Positions 37,401 to 46,900 of a stretch of 64,000 nt of DNA are shown here, in pieces; positions within the stretch are counted from its first letter, which is position 1; each line of letters opens with the position of its first letter. The notes below the pieces were generated by a model. It was not told the DNA's origin, did not search any database, and saw nothing but the letters and a program-made list of their open reading frames with translations. The stretch covers positions 1 to 64,000 of the forward strand of contig NZ_JACHGP010000022.1 of NCBI RefSeq assembly GCF_014202335.1, in the 5' to 3' direction. A program made the position numbers and the translations under genes. Source of the stretch: Mycobacterium sp. AZCC_0083 (GTDB taxonomy: Bacteria > Actinomycetota > Actinomycetes > Mycobacteriales > Mycobacteriaceae).

Positions 37401-38421
37401 GGCGGTCAAAGACATGCTGGGTACCCGCGTCGAGTTACGCATGGGCGACCCGGTCGACAGCGACATCGGCCGCAAATGGGCCGAGCTCGTCCCGGTGAGC
37501 CGGCCCGGCCGCGGAATGAGCGCAGAGCGGCTGCACATCCTGATCGGGTTGCCGCGGCTGGATTCCAGTTCTGATCTCGAGGACCTGCCCACCGGGGTCG
37601 CCGATGCCTGTGAGGCGGTCCGCCAGTTCTATGGCGACCGGCAAGCCCCGCGGGTACGGATGCTGCCGCACAGTATCGACCGCGCCGCGATCGTCGATGC
37701 TGCCCGCCAAGTGGGTGCGCTGGGCAAGGGGAAGATCGCCATCGGCATCGACGAGGCCGAGTTGGCGCCCGTCGTCGTCGATTTCGACGAGCAACCGCAC
37801 ATGGTCGTCCTCGGGGACACTCAATGCGGCAAGACCGGCCTCCTGCGCAATGTCGCTGAGGGACTGATGGAAAACACATCGTCGCAAGACACCAAGATCA
37901 TCCTGGTCGACTTCCGGCGCACCCTTCTGGGTGTTGTCGACAACGACTATCTCGGCGGCTACGCCACGGCCGCGCAGTCCTGTGCGGAACTGATGGCCTC
38001 GTTGGCGGCAGCCCTGCAGGAACGCCTCCCACCGGCCGATATCACGCAACAGCAGCTCAAGGAACGCTCGTGGTGGCATGGTCCGGATCTGTACGTGCTG
38101 ATCGACGACTACGACCTGATTGCGGGCGGTTCGCTCAGTCACCCGCTCGCGGCGCTGGTCGAATACCTGCCGCAAGCACGGGATATCGGTCTGCGGGTCG
38201 TCGTCGCCCGGCGGATGGGAGGCGCGGCGCGGGCCATGATGGATCCGATCATCGGCCGCCTCAAGGACCTGTCGTGCAACGGGCTGGTGATGAGCGGCAC
38301 CAAGGACGAGGGGGCGCTGTTCGGGTACAAGGCCCAACCGATGCCCGCGGGACGTGGCATGTTCATCTCCCGCACCATGAAAAGTGACGTGATTCAACTG
38401 TCGCGGATGCCCGACCTGTGA
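34399..38421 (+). CDS. eccC: type VII secretion FtsK/SpoIIIE ATPase EccC (fused a+b)
   Basis: This 1,340-residue single-chain EccC has two N-terminal transmembrane helices (near residues 40-60 and 70-90), a DUF domain, and three tandem FtsK-type ATPase domains. ATPase 1 has Walker A GATGSGKSE (485-493) and Walker B VVDEFSE (Asp598, Glu599). ATPase 2 has GGPQSGKST (838-846) with a degenerate VVDGW. ATPase 3 has GDTQCGKTG (1139-1147) and LIDDYD (1236-1237). EccC is the motor and the substrate-recognition unit of ESX systems. The start is TTG at 34399 with AGGAG upstream. The stop overlaps the second eccD start (GTGA), giving translational coupling. Confidence 0.98.
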   Translation: MARQGFVRRLRVAPPRMPGGEVSLQAPPEVPRIISGNLLMKLMPIVMLVAVIGIIALMVTLGGRDLTSNPMFLIFPVMMLMSMAGMFMGGAGKPGKAAAELNEERKDFFSYLANLRDDTEDTGDGQRAALEWSHPDPRTLIDVAGTRRMWERRPTDSDYCHVRVGVGTHRLATRLTAPETGPPEDLEPVSTIALRRFVTTHSVVHALPTAVSLRAFPNITFDGDRELVEQLVRSMILELCAFHGPDNLQIALVTANPDNQKWSWVKWLPQTQHASARDGCGTMRMLFPSLQLLENSLESELAERGRFSRTAQPTEGVKQLVVVIDDGYVNGDERLVTDAGLDSVTVLDLNGPREGPESRGGLQLVVEGDDVAARTAAGTERFATPDRLTLTEAEATARAFSPYRPGGAVHLVNLEAASRATDPGLMALLKIPDAAEIVAEEVWRPRTPRERLRVPVGFTPSGRPMELDIKESAEGGMGPHGLCIGATGSGKSEFLRTLVLAMITSHSPEALNLVLVDFKGGATFLGLDGAPHIAAVITNLEDELTMVDRMRDALAGEMNRRQELLRSAGNFPNVSEYERARANGAPLDPLPALFIVVDEFSELLSQKPDFAELFVMIGRLGRSLHIHLLLASQRLEEGKLRGLDSHLSYRIGLKTFSAGESRSVLGVPDAYHLPSVPGSAFLKCDADEPLRFNTCYVSGEYVKPRMSSPRGRISQLGPRAPKLFTATPAERDPAPLTPADAAADEPQPDSSPTTATLLDVVVGRLRGHGRPAHEVWLPPLDASPAVNDLLPDATWNAPHNLNARLLLPVGVVDRPYDQRRDALVIDLSGARGNIAVVGGPQSGKSTAIRTLIMAAAATHTPEQLQFLCLDFGGGTLGSLTNLPHVGSVAGRMDSDRIRRTVAEITGLMRERELRFRDLGIESMRDFRQRKARLAEMAPEAAARDPLSNDKFGDVVLVVDGWATIRSDFDTLEQALQTIAIGGLSYGIHLAITASRWMEIRPAVKDMLGTRVELRMGDPVDSDIGRKWAELVPVSRPGRGMSAERLHILIGLPRLDSSSDLEDLPTGVADACEAVRQFYGDRQAPRVRMLPHSIDRAAIVDAARQVGALGKGKIAIGIDEAELAPVVVDFDEQPHMVVLGDTQCGKTGLLRNVAEGLMENTSSQDTKIILVDFRRTLLGVVDNDYLGGYATAAQSCAELMASLAAALQERLPPADITQQQLKERSWWHGPDLYVLIDDYDLIAGGSLSHPLAALVEYLPQARDIGLRVVVARRMGGAARAMMDPIIGRLKDLSCNGLVMSGTKDEGALFGYKAQPMPAGRGMFISRTMKSDVIQLSRMPDL

Positions 38422-39830
38422 CCACCAGGCCAGGGGCGGCCCAACCAGCCACTCATTCGCCCGCGGCTGATCGTGTGCGATTGTCGTTCTTGGGCAAGCG
38501 AACTCAGGTGGATCTGGCATTGCCGCTCGACGTGCCCATCGCCAGTCTGGTTCCGCAGTTGATCAAGGTCGTCGGGTCGCGCGAGATCGCCGAGTCCGGC
38601 ACCGTCGACGACTCGTTCACCAAGGAGGCCAGGCACGCCATCTGGGTGCTGAGCCGCCTTGACCCCGACACGCCGTTGCCGCCGGACATCACGCTGCGCG
38701 ACGCCGGTGTCGTCGATGGCGAGCTGTTGCGGCTGTCTGCGCAGCGCACGTTGTCCGCGCCGACCCTCTACGACGACGTGGTCGATGCGGCAGCACGTCT
38801 GAACAAGGCGGGCTTCGCCGGCTGGGACGCCACTGCGGCCCGCTGGATGACATTCGCTGGCGTCGCCATGGTGTCGGCGGCCTGGGCGTACTTCCTGTTG
38901 GCCGACGCGTTCACGCCGAATCGTGCCACATTCGTGGCGGTGTCGGTGGTCGTGGTGCTGACTCTCGTGGGCGCCGCAGCGCTGGCCCAGCGCTCGTACG
39001 GGCAGTCCGATATCGGCGCCGCGCTGGGGTGGGCGGTTCTTCCGATAGTTGCCGCGACCGGCTGGGTGGCGCTGTCGGGTCTGGGCGGCCGTGGGTTGGC
39101 CGTCGGGTGCGCGGCAATGGTGGTGGTCGCTACGGCGCTGTTCCGTGCCATCGGAACAGGGCACTGGGGCTACCTGGCCGCTGGAGTGTTCTTTGGCCTC
39201 AGCGGAATTGCGGTAGTGCTACGCACCGCGGGTGTCCGCGCCGACATGGTCGGCGCGGGACTGGCGGTGATGGCCACCTTGGGATGTCTGGCCGTGCCCT
39301 GCCTGCCGGTCCGATCCGCTCGGCCCAAACAGGTCGACCCCAGCTCCTCACCGTCCGCCGCGAATGATGTTTGGGCCGGCGTGCGACGTGCCACCGTGAC
39401 CCGCTCGGGTGTGTACGCAGGCTTGACAGTCAGCGCCGGGCTGGGGACGGCGCTCGTCCTGCACTCATCAGCCCAAGTGCAGTGGAGTGAACTGGCTTTC
39501 GCGTCTGTGTGCGCGGCGACGCTGGGTCTCTACACGCTGCGGCCCGCCACCGCAGTGGAGCGCGCAGCGTTGGGGGTGCCGGCTGCCGTCGTGGGGGCGG
39601 CAAGTTGCGCGCAAGCGTACGACGCCGTCCAACCGATACGTTTGGCAGCCTTCGGTGCGCTGCTGGTGATCACCGTCTTGTTCGCGGTGATCGGGTCAAG
39701 CGGTTGGGCCGACCCGCCGCCCGCGCGAGTGCGGACCGGGCTCGCCTATCTGAGCTACCTCAGTACCGCGGCGGTGATTCCGTTGGCACTGTGGGTGAGC
39801 GGCGCCTACGGGCGATTGGGCGTCCAGTGA
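38418..39830 (+). CDS. eccD: type VII secretion channel component EccD (second paralogue)
   Basis: The 470-residue product starts at GTG 38418, overlapping the eccC stop. It has its own ubiquitin-like N-terminus (VRLSFLGKRTQVDLALPLDV; TLRDAGVVDGELLRLSAQ) and about eleven hydrophobic helices ending near LSTAAVIPLALWVSGAYG. It shares the EccD plan with the protein encoded at 32536-34032 but differs clearly in sequence, so the two are old paralogues and not a recent copy. It is translationally coupled to mycP downstream (stop and ATG overlap by one base at 39830). ESX complexes of known structure use an EccD homodimer; here a heterodimer is possible. Confidence 0.95.
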   Translation: MTTRPGAAQPATHSPAADRVRLSFLGKRTQVDLALPLDVPIASLVPQLIKVVGSREIAESGTVDDSFTKEARHAIWVLSRLDPDTPLPPDITLRDAGVVDGELLRLSAQRTLSAPTLYDDVVDAAARLNKAGFAGWDATAARWMTFAGVAMVSAAWAYFLLADAFTPNRATFVAVSVVVVLTLVGAAALAQRSYGQSDIGAALGWAVLPIVAATGWVALSGLGGRGLAVGCAAMVVVATALFRAIGTGHWGYLAAGVFFGLSGIAVVLRTAGVRADMVGAGLAVMATLGCLAVPCLPVRSARPKQVDPSSSPSAANDVWAGVRRATVTRSGVYAGLTVSAGLGTALVLHSSAQVQWSELAFASVCAATLGLYTLRPATAVERAALGVPAAVVGAASCAQAYDAVQPIRLAAFGALLVITVLFAVIGSSGWADPPPARVRTGLAYLSYLSTAAVIPLALWVSGAYGRLGVQ

Positions 39831-41203
39831 TGCGCTGGGTCTCGGTCCTGACGGTGCTGGCATTCATAGCAGCCGCCGGACTGGCACCTGCCCCGGCGGT
39901 GGCCATCACGCCGCCCGTGGTGCCACCCGGGCCGCCCCCGACCGGGCCGGTCGCCCCGCCCACCCCAACCGAACAGAAATCCGCCTGCGGCGTAGGTGCG
40001 ACGTTGCCCAACAGTCAGTTCCGGTTGCAGCCGGGAGCCGACGCAATGCTCAACTACACTGGCGCATGGACGTTTTCACGCGGCGCCGGGCAAAAGGTCG
40101 CAGTGATCGACACGGGTGTGACGCCCAGTCCCAGATTCCTGGCGCTGCAAGGCGGCGGAGACTACGTCTCAACGACGGACGGCTTGGTCGACTGCGACGC
40201 CCACGGAACCCTAGTCGCGGGTCTGATCGCAGCGACTTCCAGCCCCGACGACGCCTTTGCAGGCGTGGCACCCGACGCGACGATCCTGTCGATCCGCCAG
40301 AACAGCGGCTCGTACTCGGCACAAGGAGCCAGTCCCCCGCAGAACGACCCAAACGCCTTGTCGCCAGGTTACGGCAACACTCAGACCCTGGCGCTGGCCA
40401 TCGTTCACGCCGTCGATCTGGGCGCGACGGTGATCAATCTCTCCGAGGCAGCATGCGCGCCGGTGGGCGCCGACATCGACGACGCCGCAGTCGGCTACGC
40501 CGTACGTTACGCATTCGAACGAAATGTGGTGGTCGTCGCCGCCGCCGGAAACATCAGCTCGGGCGGGCTGTGCAGCACCCAGAACGGCGTACGCGACCCG
40601 AACCTTCCTCTCGCCGACGCCTGGAGCTCGGTGCGCACCGTCGCCAGCCCCGCGTGGTTCACCGACTATGTCCTCACCGTGGGCGCGGTGAGGCCCGACG
40701 GGCTGCCCTCTGATTTCTCGCTACACGGACCGTGGGTGGATCTGGCCGCACCCGGCGAGGACCTGACCTCGCTGAGCTCTACAGGGCCTGGTCTGATCAA
40801 CGCCTGGCTGGATCAGCAGCGCGGCTTGGTGCCGATCAGCGGCACCAGCTTTGCCGCCGCCCTCGTCTCCGGTGTCGTCGCTCTGGTCCGGGCACGCTTT
40901 CCCGAGATGTCTGCCGCCGAGGTGATGGAACGGATAATGCGCACCGCACGGACGCCGGAGGCCGGCCCCAACGCGGCAACCGGCTTCGGCGTCGTCGACC
41001 CACTCGCCGCGTTAACTTACGACTTGCCGCCGACCGACGTGCTGCCGAGTTCGGTGGGCGGCCAAGCTGTTGCCCGCCCGCCCGAGCAGGATCCAGGTGG
41101 ACCGCGGACACGCAATATCGTGCTGATCATCGTGGGTGTGTGCGTTTCGCTGGCGGCTGTTGCCCTCGTGCTGGCCAAGAAGCCCGCTGGAAAACGAGAG
41201 TGA
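39830..41203 (+). CDS. mycP: mycosin serine protease MycP
   Basis: The 457-residue product has a signal peptide (MRWVSVLTVLAFIAAAGLAP then APAVA), a Pro-rich extension, and a subtilase domain with the triad Asp94 (VIDTGV), His125 (DAHGTLVAG) and Ser340 (SGTSFAA). A C-terminal transmembrane anchor (IVLIIVGVCVSLAAVALVLA) is followed by a basic tail. This is the full mycosin layout. MycP is a periplasmic-facing membrane protease that stabilises the ESX core complex and cleaves some substrates. The start is ATG 39830 (or GTG 39827), overlapping the eccD stop. It completes an eccC-eccD-mycP operon. Confidence 0.97.
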   Translation: MRWVSVLTVLAFIAAAGLAPAPAVAITPPVVPPGPPPTGPVAPPTPTEQKSACGVGATLPNSQFRLQPGADAMLNYTGAWTFSRGAGQKVAVIDTGVTPSPRFLALQGGGDYVSTTDGLVDCDAHGTLVAGLIAATSSPDDAFAGVAPDATILSIRQNSGSYSAQGASPPQNDPNALSPGYGNTQTLALAIVHAVDLGATVINLSEAACAPVGADIDDAAVGYAVRYAFERNVVVVAAAGNISSGGLCSTQNGVRDPNLPLADAWSSVRTVASPAWFTDYVLTVGAVRPDGLPSDFSLHGPWVDLAAPGEDLTSLSSTGPGLINAWLDQQRGLVPISGTSFAAALVSGVVALVRARFPEMSAAEVMERIMRTARTPEAGPNAATGFGVVDPLAALTYDLPPTDVLPSSVGGQAVARPPEQDPGGPRTRNIVLIIVGVCVSLAAVALVLAKKPAGKRE

Positions 41204-41353
41204 AGCCAACTGCGGCAGTGCAATTCGTGCCTCAGAGGCTCGGATGCGCACGATCAGCCGTCGCACAGTGCGTCCGGCGTCTCCGGGCACGCCCCGAACG
41301 GGTTGACCGCAGCTCGAAATGCGACATTCTGCAAGAAAGATTGAGGTGCAATC

Positions 41354-43150
41354 GTGACGGGCAGTGACCGACTCTGGGAAGATTCGACTCCGGCGGTATT
41401 CCCTGCTGGGCCTGCCTCCGATCCGTCGAACACGCAACGGTTCACGTCACAGCGGGATGACGAGGACATCGACAGTCCAGATCGGCATAGCGCACCGCAC
41501 TTCGATGAGGACGACGACTTCGACGAGGTGGAAGGCAGAGCCGCGCGCCTGATGGCCCTAATGGCTGAGCAACGGTTCCAACGACCGGCGCAGCAGTCAC
41601 CGCCGGGCGATGAGAGATCCACGTCGGAGACAGACGGGCCGTCCGACGATGCGACCATCGAGTTCACTGCGATGCAATGGGGCGAACCCGTCCAGAACAG
41701 CGTTGATGAGATCCCGGAACCGCTCGTCGCCCCCCAGCTGCCCGCGGCGTCGGACGAACATCCAGCACCCAATAAAGGCGGGCGGCACCGCTTCGCGCAG
41801 CGCATGGCGTTGCCGCCGTGGCAGGCTCCGTCCTCCCCGATGGGTACGGTGTTCAGCGGGGAGCCGGATGTTCCCGAACAGTCGGGGACGGCCATCGCAT
41901 CGGCACCCGCCAACCATGAAGCACCACAAAGCCATCCGGCAGAGCCGCCCGCGGACCCGTCGCCGGGGCCACCGCCGGGATTCTCGCCCGGGTTACCCCT
42001 GCCGATGCCAGGTTGGCAAGGCCCACCGCCGCCTCCGGTGTGGCCGCCCGGAATGCCGCCACCGCCGGGCTGGCAGGGCCACGCGCCGTGGCTGCACCCG
42101 CCCGAACACGTTGCCACGCAACAGCTCGCTCGCGGCGACCTCATACCGTCATCACGGTCGCCGGCGCAGGCAGCACCGCCGACCGGTTACAGCGCGCCGC
42201 GCACACCTGGAACGCCATCTCTGGACGAAGCGGAAGTCTTGAGCCGCGATCGACATGCGCCCCAGTCCGGATGGCGGCGCATGGTGTACAAAGTCACCGG
42301 CGGCCGGGTTAACCCAGGTGTCTCACGCAAAGAGCGTGAACGCCGCGAGCTGGTTGAACGGATCCGCCGACCCATCGTCGGCGATTTCCGGATCGCGGTA
42401 CTGTCCATCAAGGGCGGTGTTGGAAAGACCACTACCACACTGGGGTTGGGCGCCGCACTCGCGACGGTGCGTACCGACCGCGTAATCGCCGTCGACGCAA
42501 ATCCGGACCGAGGCACCCTCGCCGAACGCGTGCCGGACACGTCGACCACATCTACCGTGCGTGACCTGCTGCGGGATCCGCACATCGCGCGATACGCAGA
42601 TGTCCGCAACCACACCCGCATGGCGTCCAGCCGGCTGGAAGTGATTGCAAGCGAACAGGACCCTGCGGTGGCGGAGGTTTTCGGTGAAGCCGACTATCGG
42701 CGCACCATCGACATCCTCCACCACTACTACAACATCATCCTTACTGACTGCGGCACCGGGATCATGCACTCGGCAATGGCCGGCGTACTGGATTTGGCTC
42801 ACGCGATCGTGCTGGTGAGCTCACCGGCCATCGACGCCGCCCGCAGCGCCTCGGCCACGCTGGACTGGCTCGTGCGACACGGCCGCGCCGACTTGGCGCG
42901 GGAAGCACACGTGGTACTCAGCGGAGCACAACCCGGCTCGGCCACGCTAAATCTGGACAAGGTCCTCCAACACTTCGAGGCGCGCTGTGCGTCGATTCAC
43001 GTGATTCCCTACGAACGGCACCTCGCCGCCGGCGCAGATTTCGACTTCGGTTTGCTCAAGCCGGCAACCGTCCAGGCCTACCTCGAGCTGGCCGGCGCGG
43101 TGTCTGAGAAGTTCGGGCGATTCAGCTCACCACGGGACGTCCGCGCTTAG
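41354..43150 (+). CDS. EspI-like protein: Pro-rich region plus MinD-type ATPase
   Basis: The 598-residue product (GTG start at 41354, GAGG upstream) has an acidic, then Pro-rich disordered N-terminal half (PGPPPGFSPGLPLPMPGWQG then PPPPPVWPPGMPPP). A basic segment (WRRMVYKVTGGRVNPGVSRK) leads into a MinD/ParA ATPase domain with SIKGGVGKTTTTLGLG (Lys353, Lys358). The plan matches EspI (Rv3876) of ESX-1, which can reduce secretion when ATP is low. The C-terminal ~270 residues are paralogous to the protein encoded at 27219-28262. It is the last plus-strand gene of the ESX locus and converges on the effector remnant. Confidence 0.9.
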   Translation: MTGSDRLWEDSTPAVFPAGPASDPSNTQRFTSQRDDEDIDSPDRHSAPHFDEDDDFDEVEGRAARLMALMAEQRFQRPAQQSPPGDERSTSETDGPSDDATIEFTAMQWGEPVQNSVDEIPEPLVAPQLPAASDEHPAPNKGGRHRFAQRMALPPWQAPSSPMGTVFSGEPDVPEQSGTAIASAPANHEAPQSHPAEPPADPSPGPPPGFSPGLPLPMPGWQGPPPPPVWPPGMPPPPGWQGHAPWLHPPEHVATQQLARGDLIPSSRSPAQAAPPTGYSAPRTPGTPSLDEAEVLSRDRHAPQSGWRRMVYKVTGGRVNPGVSRKERERRELVERIRRPIVGDFRIAVLSIKGGVGKTTTTLGLGAALATVRTDRVIAVDANPDRGTLAERVPDTSTTSTVRDLLRDPHIARYADVRNHTRMASSRLEVIASEQDPAVAEVFGEADYRRTIDILHHYYNIILTDCGTGIMHSAMAGVLDLAHAIVLVSSPAIDAARSASATLDWLVRHGRADLAREAHVVLSGAQPGSATLNLDKVLQHFEARCASIHVIPYERHLAAGADFDFGLLKPATVQAYLELAGAVSEKFGRFSSPRDVRA

Positions 43151-43156
43151 GGCGTC

Positions 43157-43969
43157 TTTCGCGCATCTCGACGTCGTCATCACCAACCGATGATGTGATC
43201 GCCCCGCCCTGCCCGAGCAGCCTGTCATCGGGTGGGTCGACCGACGCCGCGTCATCCCCCAACGCCCGACCGATCGGCTCGGACTCCACCACGGGAGGTG
43301 CGAGTTGGGTCATCGTCCAGCGGCTGGGAGGTCTCAGCTGGAGGCTGGGTCCTCGATGTGAACACGACGACGCGTCGGGCCTGCTTGCCCCACTGGGGAA
43401 TGCCGTTGGTGAGCCTGGTACCCCGCGAGGTTGGTGCGGAGAACGTCACCATCTCCTCGGGTATCTGGCCCGCCCGAAGTTGGCGCTTGATCTCCTGCCC
43501 CAAGGCGGCGAGGACGGCGTCGGCGCGCATCAGGCCGACGGCCTCCGCCCCTTGCTGAACACCCCGCCGTTGCCGCCGCCCTCGGCGTGCAGAACCAGGC
43601 CGCTGCGCCCTTGCGCGTACCGGGAGGCTGCGTGTTCGACGACATCGGCCGCGATGCGTGAGACCCGTGCAGTCTGCCGGTCATTGAGTGACTTGGCGCC
43701 TTCATCGAAAGGCGGCAGGTATAGCGGTGAGCCGAAGCTGGGCTCCGCACGGCCGAGGCTGAACGCAACATCGTCCGCCGCCGCCCCCGCGGCCCCGGCG
43801 CCCGCCCGTTGTTCCAGCGACTGCTGCGCCTGCCCTGCCCCGGCTGGTGCGGCCGGGTGTGGACCGTCCTGCGCCCAGTGCCCCCCGCCCAACACCCTTT
43901 CACCGGCAAGTGCACTGTCAAGCCGTCCCGGCAACGATCGATCCGCCACCCTCCCAATCTGCTCCCGCG
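43157..43969 (-). pseudogene. decayed OmpA-like module downstream of the mega-effector stop
   Basis: Minus-strand frames successively encode RLDSALAGERVLGGGHWAQD, FDEGAKSLNDRQTARVSRIA, SGLVLHAEGGGNGG, then in a second frame EEMVTFSAPTSRGTRLTNGI and in others VHIEDP, ETSQPLDDDP and PVVESEP. Each piece matches, in order, the intact OmpA-like module inside the giant protein (46790-47430). At least three frame changes are needed. I infer that the ancestral giant gene was longer at its 3' end and lost this module through frameshifts, or that a duplicated cassette was inserted and decayed. Confidence 0.8.
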
Positions 43970-46900
43970 TCACGGTGTGCGCCGGCGTGGTGCAACTGCT
44001 CGAGGGATGGATCGGACTCCGTCCTCGGGTCGTCGGCGCCCGGCACGGGTGGTGTTCTCGCGTGGCGCGGCTTCGACCGGTTGGCCATGCTGGTGGGCCG
44101 CTGTAGTGGCGGGGTTGTCCTCGAGGGTCTGGTGTGGTTGGGGTGCTTGGGGTTCGGCGGGTGAGGGTGCGGGGTGGGGTGTTGCGGCGTTCTTGAAGAG
44201 CACGGCCGCGACGTCCACTCCGAACTGGCGGCTCATGTCCTGGGCTACCCGGGTGAGCCAGCGTTGCGCGTCCTCGGGCTTGAGGCCGGGGCGGACCTTG
44301 TTGCTCATGTAGCGGCCGGATTTGTCGGTGACCTGCCAGCGGCCGTTCCGGTAGGACAGATCCCCGCTGATTCGTGCGGGGCGCAGACGGGTGGCCCCGG
44401 TCTGGTCGAATCCGGCCGCGACCGTGGGGTGGCCCTGGTTGTCGAGGTATCCCTTGAGTTGGTCCATGGTCAACCCGCGGTGCTTGCCCTGCATGTTTGC
44501 CAAGAGGTTCTGCAGTTCGTCTTCTTTTGCGATGGTCAGGAGCTGGTCGCTGCCCAGCAGGATCTGGCCGTCCTCGTCGACGGTGTAATGCCAGACCGCG
44601 TCGGTGTGTTGCAGCAGGGCCCGCTTGAAATCCTCCAACCGGTACCACAGCGGGTTCAGCCGTACCTGGTTGGTGTCGTCGAACTCTTGATCCCTGACCT
44701 TCTTGGGACCTGCGAGCGGACCGAATTCCTGATCGGTTGTCGGGTGAGCGGTGCCCGCAACGAACGCGCCGTGGGCTACCCGGGGATGCTCGGCGTCGTG
44801 AGCGTCGATGCCGATCCCGAGCACCGCGCTCATCTGCTGGGCGGCGTTGGTCACCCACCCGGTGACCTTTGCCGGTTCCACCCCGGGGCGCACGACGGGT
44901 CCGGTGTAGCGGCTGGAGGCATCGATGGTCCACCGGCCGGTCACCGGATCCTTGAACAGTTCCCCGCCGACTCGAGCCTGGGCGATCAGGGTCGCCCCAC
45001 GCTCGTCGAACCCGGCCGCCACCGTGGGAACGCCCTGATCGTTGATCGCGGCCTTCAACTTCTCCATCGTCAGTTCGGGGTCGTGCTGCCGCATCCCCCC
45101 GAGGAGGGCATCACGCTCTCCTGCATCGGCAAGGGACCAGACACCTTCACTACCAATGAAGATCTGACCTCGCTCGTCGATCGCGTAGAGCCACACACCT
45201 TCGCGTTCCAGTAGGGCCAGCTTGAAATCCTCCAGCCGATACCACAGCGGATTGAGCCGCACCTGGTCTTGGTCGTCTTTTTCGGTCGTCTTCACGGTCT
45301 TCGGCGCGACCGCATCGCCGAACCTGTCATCCAACTGCCCAGCATCCAACCCGACCGGTTGGCCATGCTGGTGTTCTTGTTCCCGCACCTGAATGGCGTC
45401 GTAGTGGTCGTTACCGTTGTAGAGCACATCGACCGAGCGGCCGGTGCCCGCCGGTCCGACGACAGTGGCAGCGTCAAAATTGGGGCTCCGCAGCCGCAGC
45501 TCCAAGTCCAGGGCGTGTGCCACCAAGGCAGGGAACATCTCCCCCTCCTCGGTGTTCCAGGCGGCGGTGCCCGGCCGCCACGTGCTCAGCCGCTCGGCCA
45601 GCCCATCAGCCAGCTCCCGGCATTCGTCCCAGTCCAGCTCTCGCTCAGCCATCGTCTCGGCGTAGGCGTCCCGCAGGCCCTGGGTCTCGATGAGGTTCAG
45701 TGGCAGGTTCACGTCACGGCCACGCAAGTAATCGAACTGCCCCTGTATCCCGAGTGCGTCGTCCGTGAGCACCAGGGCGCCCGTTCGTTCATTGACTCTC
45801 TGTTCCACCTCGGATACCGCCCGTGCCCGCGCGGCCACCTCGGAGATGCCCGGCCCATCCGGCGGATTCACGAGGTGTCGGGTACGTGCCTGGATGTACT
45901 GCGCGCGTAACACCTCCGGTTGCAGCCAATGCGACGACTGCACGGTTTCGACCCCGAGACTGCTCAGCCGCACACGCAGCTCATCGTCAGACGCTCGGTC
46001 CAGGTCAGTGCCCAGCAGCCGCCGCATCCGGCCTGCGCTGCGCCGGTAGTGCTCCCTCACACCCAAGGGCAGGGCCTCGGGCGCGGCGTCGCTCACCATC
46101 CGCAGGACCATCCGACGCAGCGCATCCGCAGACCGATACAGCGGGGTTTCCTCATCGATGGGACCAGGTTCACGAGGCTGCCGGAGCTGCTCCAGGACCG
46201 CGGTGTGCGTGGCGCGCGCGTCCACCACCGGTTCGCCCAGGCCGGCAGGCCAATGATCCGGTGGGGTACTCGCCAAAACCGAATACAACAAGCACCACCC
46301 ATCGGCGGGCACCCGAAGAGGCACCGTGCCATCAGACCGAGTCGGAGCCGAGTCCTCCGAGTGGTGCGGCTCGGGCGGTGCGGACGCCGCATCGTCGGGG
46401 ATCGGCTGAGACCGCGGTGCTGGCGTCGGCCCGTGCGGCAGTGCCTGCCGCTGGCTCAACATGGAGTTCAGCTGCCCTGGATCGAGGTCATCCCACTGGT
46501 CGTGCAGTTGTTCAGCGGTCATCTCCTCGACGTGATGGGCACCCGGCTCGGGCAAAACGCTTGCGGTTTCGTTGCGGCCGAGGTGCCGGAAGGCCTCCCG
46601 CAACTGCTCACTTTGTGCTGCATGGCCGGGCGGCCGACTGAGCTGGCTCCGCGCGACGGGTAGACCGGCCGTACCGGTATTTCGTCTTGGAGCCGTCAAA
46701 GATGGTCCCGGCGGCCCTGCTTCAGCGTGGCGGAAAGTGGTGGCATGCTCGGGCCTCTGCACCGGATCGACCGGCTCGGACTCCACCACGGGCGGTGCGG
46801 TTGGGGTGGGGTCATCGTCCAGTGGCTGAGAGGTCTCGGCTGGGAGCGGGTCCTCGATGTGGACCACGACGACGCGTCGCGCCGCTTTGCCCGACTGGGG

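Noticed and set aside
44174..45214. Long plus-strand frame opposite the effector C-terminus
   Set aside because: It mirrors the high-GC minus-strand coding frame, shows no family motif, and its composition follows from the effector codons.
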